Assembly (NCBI GenBank): GCA_023230565.1
Contig: JALNXD010000001.1
Span: 1 to 64,000, forward strand
DNA length: 64,000 nt
Reading direction: 5' to 3'
DNA from: Syntrophales bacterium
GTDB lineage: Bacteria; Desulfobacterota; Syntrophia; Syntrophales; UBA2210
The notes under the pieces were generated by a model. The model saw only the letters and a list, made by a program, of their open reading frames with translations. It had not been told where the DNA came from and did not search any database. Position 1 is the stretch's first letter; each line of letters starts with the position of its first letter. The translations under genes were made by a program, and so were the position numbers. Shown here one piece after another: positions 55,143 through 63,403 of the stretch.

Positions 55143-55171
55143 TATATAACAAGAACATTATAAAGTGTCAA
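55143..55171 (-). promoter_or_regulatory. Promoter of the HMGS-DUF35/thiolase genes
   Basis: Minus strand TTGACA (55166-55171), 17-base spacer, TATATA (55143-55148), with CTTGTTATA at the -10 as in the liv operon promoter. Predicted start about 137 bases before the ATG. The remaining gap up to 55592 holds an element at 55351-55457 and a 7-bp hairpin at 55293-55312, but no gene that I can support. Confidence 0.65.
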
Positions 55172-55350
55172 CATTCTTTGGTTGTTGTGTTGCTGAGTGC
55201 CATGACCTGCCGGGCGCATATGTCTGAGCTGCCGCGCGCGAGTGTGCCGGGAACGCTTCACGAGATGCTGCATGGTCGGAAAACAGATCTGAACGGGCAA
55301 TCTCATGCCCGTAATTGGAAAGTCAATACGCTCTCGCATCACTTACTTAG

Positions 55351-55457
55351 AAGCTCCAGAGGCAAGGCGCGCGAATCACGGAGAATGAGGCATATGTCGA
55401 GGTACTCCGCAGTTACGAAGGATTATGCATAATGCAGCATCGGACTTTTACAAAAGC
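55351..55457. repeat. Probable copy of a dispersed intergenic repeat
   Basis: A 107-base GC-richer segment with the blocks GGCAAGGCGCGCGAATC, GAATGAGG, TACGAAGGAT, AATGCAGCATCGGACTTTT. The order resembles a palindrome-ended repeat that I recall as common between genes in syntrophic Desulfobacterota (an arm rich in GCAAGGCGCGCGAAT and an end ACTTTTTACGAA). The terminal core reappears in reverse at 6506-6530. Copy number elsewhere cannot be seen here. Confidence 0.45.
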
Positions 55458-55592
55458 TTTAACGTTAATGGGCAAAGGTATTGCCTTTCAATCCCTGGCG
55501 TATTTGTGCTTTCTTAATGAGAGTCTCTTTTTAAATTGATCTTATTATGATATAGAATATTCCATCACCAATTTGAGAGGAGGTGAATCAGC

Positions 55593-56378
55593 ATGAACTC
55601 ACAAGATATAGAAGCGAAAATTGATGCCGCAGCAGCTGCAATTGTTGCTTCAAAACGTATTGTAGTCTTTACGGGAGCCGGGGTCAGCACGGAATCCGGA
55701 ATACCTGATTTCAGAAGTCCCGGGGGAATTTGGACAAAATTCGATCCTGAAGATTTTACGATCGAGAAATTTCTTACCAGCAGAGATTCAAGAAAAAAAC
55801 AATGGGAAGTTCTCCTCGAAGGGGGTCTTTTTGGAGCCGTGGCGCCGAATCCTGCCCATTATGCCATTGCACAGCTCGAAAAACTTGGAAAACTTGACTG
55901 TATAATAACGCAGAATATAGATAACCTTCATCAGAAAGCGGGAAATTCGCCCGATATTGTATTTGAACTTCATGGTAACATGCAGTGGGTCATCTGTATG
56001 CATTGCGGCAAAAGATATTCAACAGAAACAATCATTGAAAAGTTGCAATCAGGAATCGAGATTCCTGATTGCGATCACTGCCTGGGCATATTAAAACCTG
56101 ATGTAGTTTTCTTCGGTGAATCGCTCCCCTTTTTAATATTGAATACCGCAATTGAGCGTTCAAAAAAAGCGGATCTTTTCATATCCATCGGTTCTTCCCT
56201 TGTGGTGACTCCGGCAGCTTACATGCCTTCATACGCACTTGAATCGGGAGCAAAATTAATAATCGTCAATATTGGCGAGACCTCTCTCGATAACAGAGCG
56301 CATATTCTCATCAATGGAAAAGCGGGAGACGTAATGACAAGAATATTGGAAAAGGTAAGTACATATCTGTGTGTCTGA
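55593..56378 (+). CDS. Sir2-family NAD-dependent protein deacylase
   Basis: 261 residues. NAD-binding motifs FTGAGVSTESGIPDFRSPGG and TQNIDNLHQKAG, catalytic His in ELHGNMQWV, zinc cysteines CMHC and CDHC, then KPDVVFFGE and the ISIGSSLVVTPAA strand. Removes acetyl or other acyl groups from lysines; in acyl-CoA-rich anaerobes, sirtuins are thought to reverse chemical acylation of enzymes. GAGAGGAGG precedes the ATG. It overlaps the next gene by 10 bases. Confidence 0.95.
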   Translation: MNSQDIEAKIDAAAAAIVASKRIVVFTGAGVSTESGIPDFRSPGGIWTKFDPEDFTIEKFLTSRDSRKKQWEVLLEGGLFGAVAPNPAHYAIAQLEKLGKLDCIITQNIDNLHQKAGNSPDIVFELHGNMQWVICMHCGKRYSTETIIEKLQSGIEIPDCDHCLGILKPDVVFFGESLPFLILNTAIERSKKADLFISIGSSLVVTPAAYMPSYALESGAKLIIVNIGETSLDNRAHILINGKAGDVMTRILEKVSTYLCV

Positions 56379-57160
56379 TTGTAATTGCATATAAAGTCAA
56401 TGCGAATTATCCGCTCGTCATTGCCGCGAACCGGGACGAATTCTACAATCGTCCATCTGAAGCGGCATCATTCTGGCCGGATGCCCCTAATGTGCTTGCC
56501 GGACGTGATCTGAAAGGGGGCGGCACGTGGCTTGGGCTGACATCCGAAGGTCGCGTAGCGGCCATTACAAATTTCAGGAACCCGACCCTCGCCAAATCAG
56601 GAGCCCCGTCAAGAGGGCTTCTTGTAAGTAATTATCTCCGCGGCTCATCAAAAGCTGAAGAATATTTGAAAGAAATCCAGCATGAAGCTGCTGCCTACAA
56701 TGGTTTCAATCTAATCGCCGGCGATCTCTCCCGGCTTTTTTGCTTTTCAAATATAAATAATTCTATTGTACGCATCACCCCGGGGATTCACGGATTGAGC
56801 AACCACCTTCTCGATACGCCCTGGCCGAAAGTGACACGCGCAAAAAAGCTTTTAATGGATGCTGTCACCGGCATCGAAAAGCCATCGCCTCAGCTGATAC
56901 TGGAAATCCTCTCCGATACGCTGCATCCTCCCGATGAAGAGCTTCCGGATTCAGGGATAGGTCTCGACTGGGAAAGAATGCTCTCACCTCTTTTCATATC
57001 AAGTTCCTGCTATGGAACGTGTTCGTCGACAGTAATTCTTGTCGACATGAATATGAAAGCGACATTTATGGAAAGGGTTTCGGAAACCGGATATACAAAA
57101 CCCGGTACAAAGACTTTTTCTTTCGACCTCTCCGCTGATCGCATTTCGAAGGATCTTTAA
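56369..57160 (+). CDS. NRDE-family protein (TANGO2-like)
   Basis: 263 residues, GTG start at 56369 overlapping the sirtuin stop by 10 bases. It begins MCLIVIAYKV with Cys2 in the position expected of an N-terminal nucleophile, and carries the name-giving AANRDEFYNRPS, then GRDLKGGGTWLGLT and AITNFRNP. A C-terminal segment SSCYGTCSSTVILVD is also typical. Bacterial function is unknown; the human homologue is linked to mitochondrial lipid/heme handling. The Nudix reading frame follows after one base. Confidence 0.88.
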   Translation: MCLIVIAYKVNANYPLVIAANRDEFYNRPSEAASFWPDAPNVLAGRDLKGGGTWLGLTSEGRVAAITNFRNPTLAKSGAPSRGLLVSNYLRGSSKAEEYLKEIQHEAAAYNGFNLIAGDLSRLFCFSNINNSIVRITPGIHGLSNHLLDTPWPKVTRAKKLLMDAVTGIEKPSPQLILEILSDTLHPPDEELPDSGIGLDWERMLSPLFISSSCYGTCSSTVILVDMNMKATFMERVSETGYTKPGTKTFSFDLSADRISKDL

Positions 57161-57161
57161 A

Positions 57162-57589
57162 ATGACGCCAGAAAGCAGGTATCCCACACAGCCGCAGGTA
57201 GGTGTGGGGGCAGTGGTTATCAAAGACGGCTCAATACTGCTTGTAAAAAGGGGCCGGTCTCCGGGCATAAATCTCTGGGCGATCCCGGGCGGACGGATTA
57301 ATCTCGGAGAAACGCTTAAAAAAGCTGTAGAACGGGAAGTAGAGGAAGAAACAGGAGTGCTCATACGTGCAGGCGACCCGATCTATACATTTGATTTTAT
57401 TGAGCGAGACAAAAAAACCGCATAGTGTTCCACTATGTAATAGTCGACTTCTACGGTCAGTACCTCAGTGGAGATCCATGCGGGAATGATGATGCTCTTG
57501 AGGCAAAATGGATCAAGAAAGAACAGTTGAATAGCCTTGAAATCTCCCGTAATATGCTACACCTGCTTAAAATTATTAATTTTTGTTAA
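57162..57589 (+). pseudogene. Nudix hydrolase, frameshifted in a poly-A tract
   Basis: The first frame (57162-57425) contains a perfect Nudix box at residues 44-66 (GGRINLGETLKKAV..REVEEETGV; G5xE7xREVEEExGV) that binds metal and pyrophosphate substrates. It stops two codons after seven A (57411-57417). Reading in the -1 frame from that run continues without break to the TAA at 57587-57589 with a normal Nudix end (RIVFHYVIVDFYG, ALEAKWIKKEQL), about 142 residues in all. It is therefore a one-base deletion, an assembly error in a homopolymer, or slippage on A7. It starts one base after the NRDE gene stop. Confidence 0.85.
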
Positions 57590-57663
57590 ACCCCTGTACC
57601 ATTATCCGCATATCTGCACACAAGGGGAGAGTCTACCCATACCCATCCCGCTCTCTCACGCGT

Positions 57664-58095
57664 TTACAGGCTATAAATCTTTTTACCCGGCAAAATTACG
57701 AAACCATTTTCCTGCAGTGCGGCGATCGCCTCTTCCGTGCGGTCAAACCTGAATATAATAATGGCATTTTCCCCGCTTCTTTCAACGAAAGCGTAAGTAT
57801 ATTCTATATTAATACCTTTCCGGGAAAGAGTTTCAACGATACTGTGAAGTCCCCCTGGCCTATCAGGAATCTCGACTGCTACCACGAATGAGCGACGAAC
57901 AGTAAACCCTTCATCTTGAAGACTTTTTTCAGCCCGCTCCGTATCGTTGACGATAAGTCTCAAGATACCGAAATCTGAAGTATCTGCAAGTGACAATGCA
58001 CGGATATTGATATTAGCATTTTTAAGAACTCTCGTTACATACTCGAGCCCTCCCGGCTTATTTTCCAGAAATATTGAAATTTGTTCTACTTTCAT
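57664..58095 (-). CDS. Tandem ACT-domain protein paired with phenylacetate-CoA ligase
   Basis: 143 residues from the ATG at 58095, preceded by GGGAGGAAG; a longer frame from 58119 is less likely. Two ACT domains: VEQISIFLENKPGGLEYVTRVLKNANINI (1-70) and VAVEIPDRPGGLHSIVETLSRKGINI (72-143). ACT domains bind small ligands, often amino acids, and regulate enzymes. Small ACT proteins next to paaK are a recurring pair in anaerobes and archaea, so a regulatory role for the ligase is reasonable but unproven. It lies 20 bases after the paaK stop. Confidence 0.9.
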   Translation of the reverse strand: MKVEQISIFLENKPGGLEYVTRVLKNANINIRALSLADTSDFGILRLIVNDTERAEKSLQDEGFTVRRSFVVAVEIPDRPGGLHSIVETLSRKGINIEYTYAFVERSGENAIIIFRFDRTEEAIAALQENGFVILPGKKIYSL

Positions 58096-58115
58096 ATCTT
58101 CCTCCCGGTCAATTT

Positions 58116-59417
58116 TCAAATCCGGCGCTTGTCAATTACACGCTGGGCCTTCCCTTCAAAACGCTCCAGAGTTTTTGCTTCCACTAGTTTGACCGCCGCT
58201 GTCACACCAAGATAATCTTTGATATCTTTTGTAATGCGCCTTTCAATTTGCTGAAGTCCCCTTACCTGGTCCGAAAATATCTTCTCACTGACTTCCACCC
58301 TTATTTCAAGGGTATCAAGAGTGCCCTCTCTTTCTACAATAAGCTGATAATGCGGTTCCAGTCCTTCTATCCCCAAAAGAACGCTTTCAATCTGCGATGG
58401 AAAGACATTGACCCCCCGGATGATCAGCATATCATCACTCCTTCCAGAAACTCTTGCCATCCTTGTAAGAGTTCTCCCGCACCGGCACGGTGTCCTTACA
58501 AGCTTCGACAAATCGCGTGTACGATACCTGATCAACGGGAAGGCCTCTTTCGTAAGTGTGGTAAATACCAATTCCCCTATTTCACCATTTTTTACCGGTG
58601 ATCCGGTAGCTGGATTTATTGCCTCTACAATAAAATGATCTTCGAATACATGAAGGCCGCTTCTGCCTTCTTTGCATTCTATTGCAACACCGGGACCGAT
58701 AATTTCCGACAGACCGTAAATATCCAGAGCTGTTATACCTAAACGCTCCTCTATTTCTTCCCTCATCTGCTCACTCCAGGGTTCCGCACCCAGTATGCCT
58801 ACTCTGAGCCTGAGTGATTTCATATCCACACCCATCTCTTCCCCTTGCTCTGCCAGATAAAGTGCATAAGAAGGAGTGCAGCATATAGCCGTAGGGCCAA
58901 AGTCCTGTAATATCAGGATCTGTTTTTTCGTACTTCCGCCTGACATTGGAATAACACTCGCACCAAGTCTCTCCGCTCCATAATGAGCACCCAGTCCTCC
59001 TGTAAACAGTCCATACCCGTAAGCATTATGAATGATGTCGTTCCTGGTGAGACCTGAAGCGACAAAAGATCGAGCCATTAAAACCGACCACGTATCAATA
59101 TCTCTTTTCGTATATCCGACAACGGTGGGTTTTCCTGTTGTGCCCGATGATGCATGAAGCCTTATAACATTTCCCATTGGAACAGCGAAAAGCCCGAAAG
59201 GGTAATTATCCTGCAGGTCCTTCTTTGTTGTGAATGGAAGACGCCTGATATCATCGAGTGTCTTTATATCATCCGGCGTAACGCCGGCTTCGTCAAAGGC
59301 ATTCCGGTAAAACCCTACTGTATGATACACCCGTTCAGCGACCTGCTGAAGTCTCTTCAATTGAAGTGCTTCCAGTGCCTCCCGCGGTAATGTTTCAAAC
59401 TCCTCATCAAAAATCAT
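58116..59417 (-). CDS. paaK: Phenylacetate-CoA ligase (AMP-forming)
   Basis: 433 residues, the family length. AMP-binding P loop [17 protein letters not shown], then [33 protein letters not shown], and the RYRTRDL arginine/aspartate motif followed by CRCGRTL and [11 protein letters not shown] of the C-terminal lid. It activates aryl acids such as phenylacetate to CoA thioesters at the cost of ATP; related ligases accept other aromatic or indole acids. AAAGGAG precedes the ATG. Together with the ACT gene it forms an operon, probably also with the acyl-CoA synthetase gene 68 bases upstream. Confidence 0.92.
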   Translation of the reverse strand: MIFDEEFETLPREALEALQLKRLQQVAERVYHTVGFYRNAFDEAGVTPDDIKTLDDIRRLPFTTKKDLQDNYPFGLFAVPMGNVIRLHASSGTTGKPTVVGYTKRDIDTWSVLMARSFVASGLTRNDIIHNAYGYGLFTGGLGAHYGAERLGASVIPMSGGSTKKQILILQDFGPTAICCTPSYALYLAEQGEEMGVDMKSLRLRVGILGAEPWSEQMREEIEERLGITALDIYGLSEIIGPGVAIECKEGRSGLHVFEDHFIVEAINPATGSPVKNGEIGELVFTTLTKEAFPLIRYRTRDLSKLVRTPCRCGRTLTRMARVSGRSDDMLIIRGVNVFPSQIESVLLGIEGLEPHYQLIVEREGTLDTLEIRVEVSEKIFSDQVRGLQQIERRITKDIKDYLGVTAAVKLVEAKTLERFEGKAQRVIDKRRI

Positions 59418-59485
59418 TCCATGATCTCCTTTTTATTTATCATATCACTTTATCTGCAACCGGTGTATATCAGACCGGTTTTACA

Positions 59486-61279
59486 CTATTGGCCGTAAAG
59501 AGCTTCAATTTCATTTCCATATTTCTCCAGCACTATTCTTCTTTTCAGTTTCATCGTCTGAGTCAGGGTTCCGTTTTCAAGTGAAAATCCTTCTTTGAGA
59601 TAGAGAAACTTTTTTGGAATTTCGTAGTGTCCGTACTTCCCTTCGAGACTTTTCGTAACTGCATCGCCGATTATCTCCTGAATCTCTTCATTTGCAATCA
59701 TTTCGGCCTGGCTGCCGGGAAGCCCTCTTTCCCGGGCATACTTCTCAAGGACTGTAAAATCAGGGACTATCAAGGCAACCGTATACGCTCGGCCTTCTCC
59801 AAAAATCATGGCCTGCTCCACAAACGGAACAAGTTTTATATCCTCTTCAAGAGAAGCCGGAAATACAAATTTACCGTTCTCAAGCTTGAATTGTTCCTTG
59901 ATACGTCCTGTAATATATAAAAATCCGTCATCATCAAGCCGTCCCCGGTCGCCTGTCCGAAATCCTCCATCGGGGGTCATCACTTTTTCAGTCTCCTCAA
60001 GTTTATTATGATATCCTTTCATAACATTCGGGCCGTACACGATAATTTCACCGTCATCTTTTTCGGGATCTCCCAGGCTTTTATCTATCACCACCCGAAC
60101 CTTGTCGATGGCCTTTCCCACGCTTCCCAGACGATTTTCCGAAGGGGAGTTGATGGTAACCGCCGGAGATGTTTCAGTCAAGCCATAGCAGTCATATGTA
60201 GGGATTCCTATGTCACAGAAAAAATGTGCAATTTCGATATTCATCACGGCACTTGCCGTCAAGGCACCTTTTAAACGGCCTCCAAAGCGCTTGCGTATTT
60301 TAGAAAAAACCAACGTATCGGCAATAGCGAATTTCGCGTTTACCAATGCATTTGATTTACCATTCGCCGCAAGCTCTCTTCTTTTTTTTGCACTTTCGAC
60401 TCCCATGACAAATAATTTTTTTGCCAATCCGCCTTCCTCATTCATCTTTGCCCATAATGCATCATATACACGATTGAATATCCGGGGTACCGCAATGAGA
60501 AATGTCGGTTTTACCTTCCCGAGATCTTCTGCAATCGTATTGACATTCTCTGCCAGTCCCATGGAGGCTCCCAAATGAATAAAAGAATAGAGGTCTGCTG
60601 TCTGACCGTATGAATGGGCCCAAGGCAGGATAGGAAGAGTACGGTCGTTTTCTCCGAATTCCGGATACAGTTTAGTCGCCGCAAGGGCATTACTGGTAAA
60701 ATTGCCATGACTCAGAAGAACGCCTTTGGGTTCTCCCGTCGTTCCCGAAGTGTAGATCAAAACGGCAATATCCCCGGCATCCGGATGAATTGAGGGAACC
60801 GGATTCGCCTCTCCCACTTTTTCGAGATTCTCCATAGTTTCCCCGCCTTCGCCCTCAATGATGAATACACGCTCAAGCGTTGGTATTTCTTTTTCGAAGT
60901 TCCTGATTTTTTCGTAAATTTCAGGTTTTGAAACAAAAAGGATCTTAAGAGCGCTATCGGTTATTATATACTTCCAGATATGAATCAGCTCCGCTTCATA
61001 CATGGGAACATAGCGTGCACCGAGACCGTAGGCGGCAAAGGCTATGACCGCCCATTCCTCTCTATTGTTTGCAATAATGCCCACAGCATCTCCCGCGGCA
61101 ATACCGAGTGATGCGAGCCCTCCTCGAAGATTATCCACTCTTCGGGCAACCTCAGCATATGTACTCCATCGGTATTCTCCATCCGGCCCTTTTGTCCCGA
61201 AAAGAGGGTTACGGCTGTGACGGGAAACGCTTCCTTCAAACAAATCGACCAGATTATCCGGTTTATCAAGTTGGTACAC
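59486..61279 (-). CDS. Long-chain acyl-CoA synthetase (AMP-forming, FadD15/FAA type)
   Basis: 597 residues from a GTG at 61279 with GGAGGGAG just upstream; the frame opens 15 bases earlier at a TTG lying within that ribosome site. P loop VLIYTSGTTGEPKGVLLSHG, A5 motif YDCYGLTETSPAVTI, RTGDRGRLDDDGFLYITGRIKEQFKLENGKFV (A7-A8), and an A10-type Lys in LTQTMKLKRR. The length and the GKFVFPASLEE form fit the long-chain branch rather than acetyl-CoA synthetases. It activates free fatty acids for oxidation or lipid synthesis. It is divergent from the second TetR gene. Confidence 0.92.
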   Translation of the reverse strand: MYQLDKPDNLVDLFEGSVSRHSRNPLFGTKGPDGEYRWSTYAEVARRVDNLRGGLASLGIAAGDAVGIIANNREEWAVIAFAAYGLGARYVPMYEAELIHIWKYIITDSALKILFVSKPEIYEKIRNFEKEIPTLERVFIIEGEGGETMENLEKVGEANPVPSIHPDAGDIAVLIYTSGTTGEPKGVLLSHGNFTSNALAATKLYPEFGENDRTLPILPWAHSYGQTADLYSFIHLGASMGLAENVNTIAEDLGKVKPTFLIAVPRIFNRVYDALWAKMNEEGGLAKKLFVMGVESAKKRRELAANGKSNALVNAKFAIADTLVFSKIRKRFGGRLKGALTASAVMNIEIAHFFCDIGIPTYDCYGLTETSPAVTINSPSENRLGSVGKAIDKVRVVIDKSLGDPEKDDGEIIVYGPNVMKGYHNKLEETEKVMTPDGGFRTGDRGRLDDDGFLYITGRIKEQFKLENGKFVFPASLEEDIKLVPFVEQAMIFGEGRAYTVALIVPDFTVLEKYARERGLPGSQAEMIANEEIQEIIGDAVTKSLEGKYGHYEIPKKFLYLKEGFSLENGTLTQTMKLKRRIVLEKYGNEIEALYGQ

Positions 61280-61463
61280 AGGCTCCCTCCTCAATCTGCA
61301 TTTAGGATCAACATGTTTTTTTTGATATTCGTCTGTTCACACGATTATAATCACAATGACAACTCATGTGCATACCATATTTCCATCGTTAAAGCCTCGT
61401 ATCGAAGTACCAAACTATTCAGCAAAAAACAAGAAATAACACTTTGAAGATTGCAAATACATC

Positions 61464-61522
61464 TTGACAGAACGGACTGATTAACCTATTTTTTTAACTA
61501 ATCAGTATAACTGATCGGTTAA
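61464..61522 (+). promoter_or_regulatory. Promoter and operator of the second tetR gene
   Basis: TTGACA (61464-61469), 17-base spacer, TATTTT (61487-61492). Directly downstream is a 29-base dyad: TTAACTAATCAGT (61494-61506), ATA, ACTGATCGGTTAA (61510-61522), with 11 of 13 positions symmetric. A further half-site, ACTGATTAACC, overlaps the spacer (61476-61486). Position just before the tetR ATG indicates autorepression. Confidence 0.7.
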
Positions 61523-61529
61523 AACTTTC

Positions 61530-62243
61530 ATGCAGAAAATACATTCTCACGTCAACAGAATCGATAAAAAAAGAAACGAAACTGACCAACGTATCCTTGA
61601 GGCCGCAAAGGAAGTATTTGCCGAATCTGGATTCTCCGGGGCAAGAGTCGACGAAATCGCTTCAAGGGCAAAAATCAACAAAGCCACCATCTATTATCAC
61701 ATTGGTGATAAAAAAAAGCTTTACGAAGAGGTTCTGCACAGGGTGATCGGAAATATCGCAGAAAAAATCACCGTCATCCTTGATGAAAACGGAAGTCCTG
61801 AGGAAAAGTTACGTCTCTATATCCGCACTGTCTCTAAAACAATGGATAGTAACCCGGAAATGGCACCGATCATCATGCGTGAAATAGCCTCAGGAGCAAA
61901 TAATCTTCCCGAAGTCATTCCGGAAGATTTACTCAGGATAGTCGGTCTGCTCTCCAGAATCCTGCAAGAAGGGAAGGATGAGGGTATATTTACAGAAGTA
62001 TCGCCTCTGGTCATACACTTGATGGTAATAGGCGTTCTCCTGTTTTATAAAGCCGGTGCCAAAATACACGATACAAACGTTACACTCGCAGGCATTTTTA
62101 ATATCGACGACTTCAAAAAGCCTGCAGAGATAATCCTTGAGATCGAGAGACTCATTCTCTCCGCGGTTACTGGACGACCCGAAAGTTCTCCAGCACACAA
62201 CACGCGTAATACCAGGAAAAAGGGAGCACTATGTGAAGAGTAG
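61530..62243 (+). CDS. TetR-family regulator of an ABC exporter (CecR-like context)
   Basis: 237 residues. HTH at about 15-65: ETDQRILEAAKEVFAESGFSGARVDEIASRAKINKATIYYHIGDK region shows the TetR pattern with a short charged N-terminal arm. The ligand domain resembles the C-terminal fold of CecR/YbiH-type regulators (MAPIIMREIASGANNLPE). Gene order TetR-HlyD-ABC ATPase matches the E. coli cecR-ybhG-ybhF unit. The stop overlaps the adaptor's GTG start by about 11 bases. A large dyad lies at its own promoter. Confidence 0.9.
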   Translation: MQKIHSHVNRIDKKRNETDQRILEAAKEVFAESGFSGARVDEIASRAKINKATIYYHIGDKKKLYEEVLHRVIGNIAEKITVILDENGSPEEKLRLYIRTVSKTMDSNPEMAPIIMREIASGANNLPEVIPEDLLRIVGLLSRILQEGKDEGIFTEVSPLVIHLMVIGVLLFYKAGAKIHDTNVTLAGIFNIDDFKKPAEIILEIERLILSAVTGRPESSPAHNTRNTRKKGALCEE

Positions 62244-63399
62244 ATGGATAGGAATAATTCTTATTATTGCTTTGATTTCTGCAGCACTTTTCGTCTATTC
62301 AGGTCAATGGCGGCGCAATCGGGATGCAGTATATTATTCGGGTATATTCGAGGCTACTCAGGCAGCGCTGTCCTTTCAGATTGCCGGTAAAGCACAATGC
62401 ATACATGTCCGGGAAGGTCAAACCGTAACCGGGGGTCAGCTCCTTGCAGAACTGGACAGCCGTGAGTTTACAGCTCTCTATAATCAGGCCGCGGCAAATT
62501 TCGATCAGGCGCGTTCCCTGTATGATCAACGTGTAGCTGTTCTGGAATTATACAGCCTGACTCTGCCCGCTGAGGTAGAACGTGCCGAATCGGCGGCCAG
62601 ATCGGCCTTATTTCATCTTGCAGAACTTGAAGCAGGAACCCGGGTCCAGAATATTGAACAGGCGCGGCAGGCTATGTTGGCCGCTCGCTCCGTTATGGAA
62701 GATGCACAAAAAAATGCCGGCAGATACGAAGCACTATACCAAAAAGGAATTGTATCTGAAAAAGAAAGGGATTCTCTGGTACTCGGATACAAAACCTCAT
62801 TACGGGAATATGAACGCAGCCGCAAGGCATATGATCTTGCAAAAGAGGGATCCCGCACCGAAACAATACAAGCTGCCCGTGCGAGGCTTGACGAGGCCCA
62901 GGCCGCTGTGAAAGAGTCGCAAAGCAATCTTAAAAGATTGGACGCTTTGCGGGAAGACGTGGAAGCCGGGAAGGCTCAAATTCGACTGGCTGAGGCTGCT
63001 CTTGAAAAGGCAAAAATCAATCTCGAGTATACTCAATTAAAGGCCCCCTTTAGTGGAAGAATCACCAGTCGCAGTCTTGAACCGGGCGAATATGCCGTGC
63101 CGGGACAGGAGATTCTGAGGTTGTCTGATTTATCGAGAATGGATCTTAAAATTTTTGTGGATGAAACCCGCATTGGCACAGTCAAGCCGGAACAAAAAGC
63201 GGAGGTCCGTGTGGACAGTTTTCCTGACAAAATTTTTTACGGCAGTGTTTCTTTTATTTCACAGGAAGCAGAATTTACACCAAAATTTATCCAGACTCAT
63301 AAAGAAAGGGTAAAACTCGTATATCTGGTGGAAATTTCGATACCGAATCCTGAATCTCTGCTTAAACCCGGAATGCCGGCCGATGCCTGGCTGAAATGA
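62233..63399 (+). CDS. HlyD-family ABC exporter adaptor (YbhG-like)
   Basis: 388 residues from a GTG at 62233 with AAAAGGGAG six bases upstream; the earlier start of the frame lies deep in the tetR gene. An N-terminal signal anchor (WIGIILIIALISAALFVYSG) is followed by lipoyl half SFQIAGKAQCIHVREGQTV, a long coiled coil (about 75-260, Ala/Glu/Arg-rich, with GIVSEKERDSL at the hairpin tip), second half YTQLKAPFSGRITSRSLEPG and a beta barrel. It should link the inner-membrane ABC exporter, encoded next, to an outer-membrane channel not encoded here. Confidence 0.92.
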   Translation: MKSRWIGIILIIALISAALFVYSGQWRRNRDAVYYSGIFEATQAALSFQIAGKAQCIHVREGQTVTGGQLLAELDSREFTALYNQAAANFDQARSLYDQRVAVLELYSLTLPAEVERAESAARSALFHLAELEAGTRVQNIEQARQAMLAARSVMEDAQKNAGRYEALYQKGIVSEKERDSLVLGYKTSLREYERSRKAYDLAKEGSRTETIQAARARLDEAQAAVKESQSNLKRLDALREDVEAGKAQIRLAEAALEKAKINLEYTQLKAPFSGRITSRSLEPGEYAVPGQEILRLSDLSRMDLKIFVDETRIGTVKPEQKAEVRVDSFPDKIFYGSVSFISQEAEFTPKFIQTHKERVKLVYLVEISIPNPESLLKPGMPADAWLK

Positions 63400-63403
63400 A
63401 AAG

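Noticed and set aside
55293..55312. Hairpin ACGGGCA-N6-TGCCCGT considered as a terminator
   Set aside because: There is no T tract on either side and no gene ends nearby in the right orientation.
55016..55342. Minus-strand frame of 108 codons upstream of the HMGS gene
   Set aside because: It spans the TTGACA/TATATA promoter region and has no recognisable domain; no ribosome site before its start.
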